Below, piece by piece: positions 43,493-46,292 of a DNA stretch of 46,292 bases. How positions within the stretch are numbered: position 1 is the first letter of the stretch; every line of letters begins with the position of its first letter. The DNA comes from an uncultured Pelagibacteraceae bacterium (GTDB lineage Bacteria; Pseudomonadota; Alphaproteobacteria; Pelagibacterales; Pelagibacteraceae), in NCBI GenBank assembly GCA_902545405.1, contig CACCFT010000007.1, positions 1 through 46,292 of the forward strand, written 5' to 3'. The position numbers and the translations under genes were made by a program. The notes beneath the pieces were generated by a model. The model saw nothing but the letters and a program-made list of their open reading frames with translations, did not search any database and had not been told where the DNA came from.

Positions 43493-45418
43493 ATGAAAGA
43501 TTTTTTTATATATAGAAGAGATATAGACGGTCTAAGAGCAATTGCTGTTCTGCCAGTAATTTTTTTTCATGCAGGATTTGAGATTTTCAATGGAGGTTTT
43601 ATTGGTGTTGATATTTTTTTTATAATTAGTGGCTATTTAATAACTTCGCTAATATTAAAAGATTTAGAAAGTAACAGTTTTTCTTTATTAAAATTCTATG
43701 AAAGAAGAATAAGAAGAATTGTACCTTTATTATTCTTTGTAGCTTTGATTTGTATCCCTTTTGCATGGTTATGGATGTCTCCTAAGCAATTTATTGATTT
43801 TTCTCAAAGTATTGCTTCTTTGAGTATTTTTTCATCAAATTATTTATTTTGGAGAGAGAGCGGATATTTTGATTTATCTGCAGAGACCAAACCTTTGTTG
43901 CACACTTGGAGTATATCAATTGAGGAACAATATTATTTAATTTTTCCAATTTTATTGATTGCAATATCTAATTTAAAAAAATTTAAACCAGCTATATTCA
44001 TTATTTTTTTATTTATAATAAGTTTTATTCTTAGCGAGTATGGTTGGAGAAAATATCCATCCGCAAATTTTTATTTAATTTTTTCACGTAGTTGGGAGTT
44101 ATTAATAGGTTCAATGTGTGCATTATATATAAAAGACAAAGGTTATTTAAATAATACTTATTTACCTTTTATAGGTTTTTTAATGATAATGTTTTCAATA
44201 ATAATATTTGATGAGACTACACCAACGCCTAGCTACTATATATTAATACCAATAATAGGGACTATATTTATAATTTTAAATTCAAATAAAAATCTAATAA
44301 TTACAAAAATATTATCCAGCAATTTATTTGTGGGAGTTGGTATATTAAGCTATTCATTATATTTATGGCATCAACCAATATTAGCCTTTTCAAGAATATA
44401 TCTTTTTGAACAGGTTTCAGTTCTAACTAAAATAATTATAATTTCATTAACATTCATAATTTCAGTATTTAGTTGGAAATTTATAGAGCGCCCATTTAGA
44501 AATTTAAATTTCATCAGTCAAAAAAATATTATTATATTTTTTGTATTAGCATCCTCTTTTCTATTTATTTTTGGTTACATAGGACATGTAAAAAAAGGCT
44601 TTCCTAACAAAATATCCAAAAATAATGAAATTTCTGTAAAAAAAATATTAAATGAAAATATATGGCTGATAGGCGACTCTCACGCAAATCATTTAGTTAC
44701 TGGAATTAAAATTATAACAACAGGCAAAATATTTAATAACACTTCAAATGGATGCATTCCTTTAAGAAATGTTGATAGATATGACGATAGATTTTTACCT
44801 TATCAATGTTCTAATTTTATAAATGAAACACTAGATAATATTATTGCTAAAGATCCATCGGGATATATTTTACTCTCTAGTATGGTACCAGTTTATCTTG
44901 AAGGGAAAACTTTTAGGAACAAAGATTTAAAGAGAATCAAAGGTAATGAAGTTAAACTAATAAGTAATTTAAAATTAGATAATAAGTGGAAAATATTTGA
45001 AATAGGACTTGAAAATACCTTTATGGAGTTATCAAAGTTAAAAAATACTAAGACTATATTTGTGATAGATGTTCCCGAGCTAGGAATTTCATTTGGTTGT
45101 AAAAAAAAGAGCAAAATAATTCAAACCAATTTTTTTCAACTAAAAGATAATGTAGAAAATCAGGTTGCAAAAAATTGCTCTGTTCCAAGATCTGTTTATG
45201 ATGATCGTAATAAAGAATATAAAAGGATTGTACAAAAAGTATCTAAAAAATTTCCAAAAATAAAAATATATGATCCAACAAACTCTTTTTGTAATACAGT
45301 AAAATGTAATGGATATTTAAATAATTATGGTTATCTTTATCATGATTACGATCATTTAAGTCATAATGGAAGTAAATACTGGGCGATTAACTTTGCTAAA
45401 TGGTTGATAGATAATTAA
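43493..45418 (+). CDS. OafA/YrhL-type acyltransferase with C-terminal SGNH domain
   Basis: A 641-residue two-domain protein. Residues 1 to about 365 form an acyltransferase-3 domain with some ten membrane helices; it opens with RRDIDGLRAIAVLPVIFFHAGF (His26 is the catalytic-type histidine) and contains RRIRRIVPLL and HTWSISIEEQYY. After residue 390 comes a periplasmic SGNH-hydrolase-like domain with GDSH at 394-397 and a C-terminal DHLSHNG near 620. Such proteins O-acetylate lipopolysaccharide, peptidoglycan or other surface glycans. The substrate is not readable here. Its start lies 3 bases after azlD, so it is probably in the same transcript as the exporter. Confidence 0.9.
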   Translation: MKDFFIYRRDIDGLRAIAVLPVIFFHAGFEIFNGGFIGVDIFFIISGYLITSLILKDLESNSFSLLKFYERRIRRIVPLLFFVALICIPFAWLWMSPKQFIDFSQSIASLSIFSSNYLFWRESGYFDLSAETKPLLHTWSISIEEQYYLIFPILLIAISNLKKFKPAIFIIFLFIISFILSEYGWRKYPSANFYLIFSRSWELLIGSMCALYIKDKGYLNNTYLPFIGFLMIMFSIIIFDETTPTPSYYILIPIIGTIFIILNSNKNLIITKILSSNLFVGVGILSYSLYLWHQPILAFSRIYLFEQVSVLTKIIIISLTFIISVFSWKFIERPFRNLNFISQKNIIIFFVLASSFLFIFGYIGHVKKGFPNKISKNNEISVKKILNENIWLIGDSHANHLVTGIKIITTGKIFNNTSNGCIPLRNVDRYDDRFLPYQCSNFINETLDNIIAKDPSGYILLSSMVPVYLEGKTFRNKDLKRIKGNEVKLISNLKLDNKWKIFEIGLENTFMELSKLKNTKTIFVIDVPELGISFGCKKKSKIIQTNFFQLKDNVENQVAKNCSVPRSVYDDRNKEYKRIVQKVSKKFPKIKIYDPTNSFCNTVKCNGYLNNYGYLYHDYDHLSHNGSKYWAINFAKWLIDN

Positions 45419-45437
45419 ATAATGTCTAATTTAATGT

Positions 45438-46292
45438 GTGTATTTATATTCAAAACTCCAAAATATTAAAAAACCTATAAGAATTGCATTTATTGGTTGT
45501 GGCAAATTTGTTTCGATGTTTCTTGCACAGTACAATCAATTGAACAAAATTTTAATAGATACGATTGTTGAACTTGATATTGAAAGAGCAAAAAAAAATT
45601 GTTTAAATAGTGGATTATCCAATGAAACTATAGAGAATATAAATTTTTCAGACAATTTAGACAAAGTTTTAGATAGAGAAATTGATGTATTTATTGAGGC
45701 CACAGGCAACCCGATAGGCGGGACTATTCACGCAAAAAAAATTATAGAAAGCAAGAAACATGTAATAATGGTTAATGTTGAAGCAGATGTTTTATGTGGA
45801 AAATATTTATCTGATTTAGCAAAGAAAAATAATGTGATCTGTTCCATGGCTTATGGTGATCAGCCATCATTAATATTAGAACAAATTGAATGGGCAAAAC
45901 TAAATGGATTTGAAGTTATATGTGCGGGTAAAGGAACAAAATATCATCCATCATTTGAATATTCGACACCAGAAACCGTTTGGGGACACTATGGTTTAAC
46001 TAAAGAAAGAGCTGAAAATGAATCTGGGATGAATCCTAAAATGTTTAATAGTTTTTTATGTGGGGATAAATCATCAATTGAAATGTGTGCTGTTAGTAAT
46101 GCTACAGACTTAAAGTGCCCAAATAGTGGATTAACTTATCCTCCAATAGGAGTTTACGATATTGCTAAAAAATTAATTCCAAAATCTGAGGGAGGATTAT
46201 TAGATTATTCTGGTCAAGTAGAAGTGATTTCAAGTATTGATTTAGATAAAAAAGATATCCCTAATGATCTTAGATGGGGAGTGTATATTGTT
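45438..46292 (+). CDS. Homoserine-dehydrogenase-like NAD(P) oxidoreductase, 3' end outside window
   Basis: A reading frame open to the window edge, 285 codons so far. A GTG at 45438 is the best start: it follows an in-frame stop at 45432-45434 and no ATG comes before the dinucleotide-binding motif. The Rossmann motif AFIGCGKF is near residues 17-24; DVFIEATGNP and VIMVNVEADVLCG follow as in the predicted homoserine-dehydrogenase-like proteins, which usually end in an SAF domain. The likely metal/substrate region CAGKGTKYHP is present. The SAF domain would lie outside the window. The product is not homoserine dehydrogenase itself and the substrate is unknown. Confidence 0.75.
   Translation, partial: MYLYSKLQNIKKPIRIAFIGCGKFVSMFLAQYNQLNKILIDTIVELDIERAKKNCLNSGLSNETIENINFSDNLDKVLDREIDVFIEATGNPIGGTIHAKKIIESKKHVIMVNVEADVLCGKYLSDLAKKNNVICSMAYGDQPSLILEQIEWAKLNGFEVICAGKGTKYHPSFEYSTPETVWGHYGLTKERAENESGMNPKMFNSFLCGDKSSIEMCAVSNATDLKCPNSGLTYPPIGVYDIAKKLIPKSEGGLLDYSGQVEVISSIDLDKKDIPNDLRWGVYIV

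Noticed and set aside
1..46292. CRISPR arrays, insertion sequences, prophage or integrase genes
   Set aside because: No regularly spaced repeats, transposase, integrase or phage gene was found; all long frames are ordinary chromosomal genes.

Overview
The window looks like a piece of a SAR11 (Pelagibacterales) alphaproteobacterial chromosome. It is strongly AT-rich and extremely compact: no gene-free stretch exceeds about 160 bases, and many start and stop codons overlap. The gene set is typical of a streamlined marine oligotroph: TRAP and tripartite tricarboxylate (TTT) uptake systems with periplasmic binding proteins, a CaiB-type CoA transferase, the alphaproteobacterial purine cluster next to bolA and grxD, and few regulators. 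The organism assignment rests on gene content and base composition; no rRNA gene is present. No tRNA, rRNA, CRISPR array, insertion sequence or prophage was found.

Layout. 1-3557: the end of a HEXXH-bearing protein, a short beta-carbonic-anhydrase-like protein, an FMN-binding oxidase-like protein, a 3-hydroxyisobutyrate-dehydrogenase-family enzyme and a divergent MFS transporter. 3600-4127: rpoZ. 4128-9564: a family III CoA transferase facing a TRAP transporter (dctPQM) that runs into malonyl-CoA decarboxylase; this may be an uptake-and-decarboxylation module for malonate or a similar diacid. 9557-11384: dusA and a TauE/SafE exporter, followed by a 36-base GC-rich element of two interleaved inverted repeats. 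11473-12927: phosphomanno/phosphoglucomutase. 13089-16291: class I ribonucleotide reductase nrdAB behind two tandem NrdR-box-like sites, plus a DUF1289 protein. 16392-24292: a TTT transporter (tctCBA) with an MmgE/PrpD paralogue, converging on a methylcitrate-cycle operon prpD-prpB-prpC. 24346-25026: phosphoglycolate phosphatase.

25096-34097: cell-wall precursor genes (a stand-alone GlmU acetyltransferase half and glmS), class II DAHP synthase, nadE, cysS, cimA, trmJ and rpsD. rpsD has a near-consensus promoter only a few bases before its start codon. 34098-41305 (minus strand): grxD, bolA, purL, purQ, purS, purC, purB, map and sfsA in one tight, partly overlapping array. 41328-46292: a CinA N-domain protein, a gamma-glutamylcyclotransferase-like gene frameshifted at an A8 tract, azlCD, an OafA-type acyltransferase and the first part of a homoserine-dehydrogenase-like NAD(P) oxidoreductase that runs off the window.

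The points most worth following are the unexplained GC-rich element at 11384-11419, the A8 frameshift, the two transporter operons in which a strong hairpin separates the binding-protein gene from the membrane-subunit genes, the malonate-like and methylcitrate-like modules, and the missing uridylyltransferase half of GlmU.
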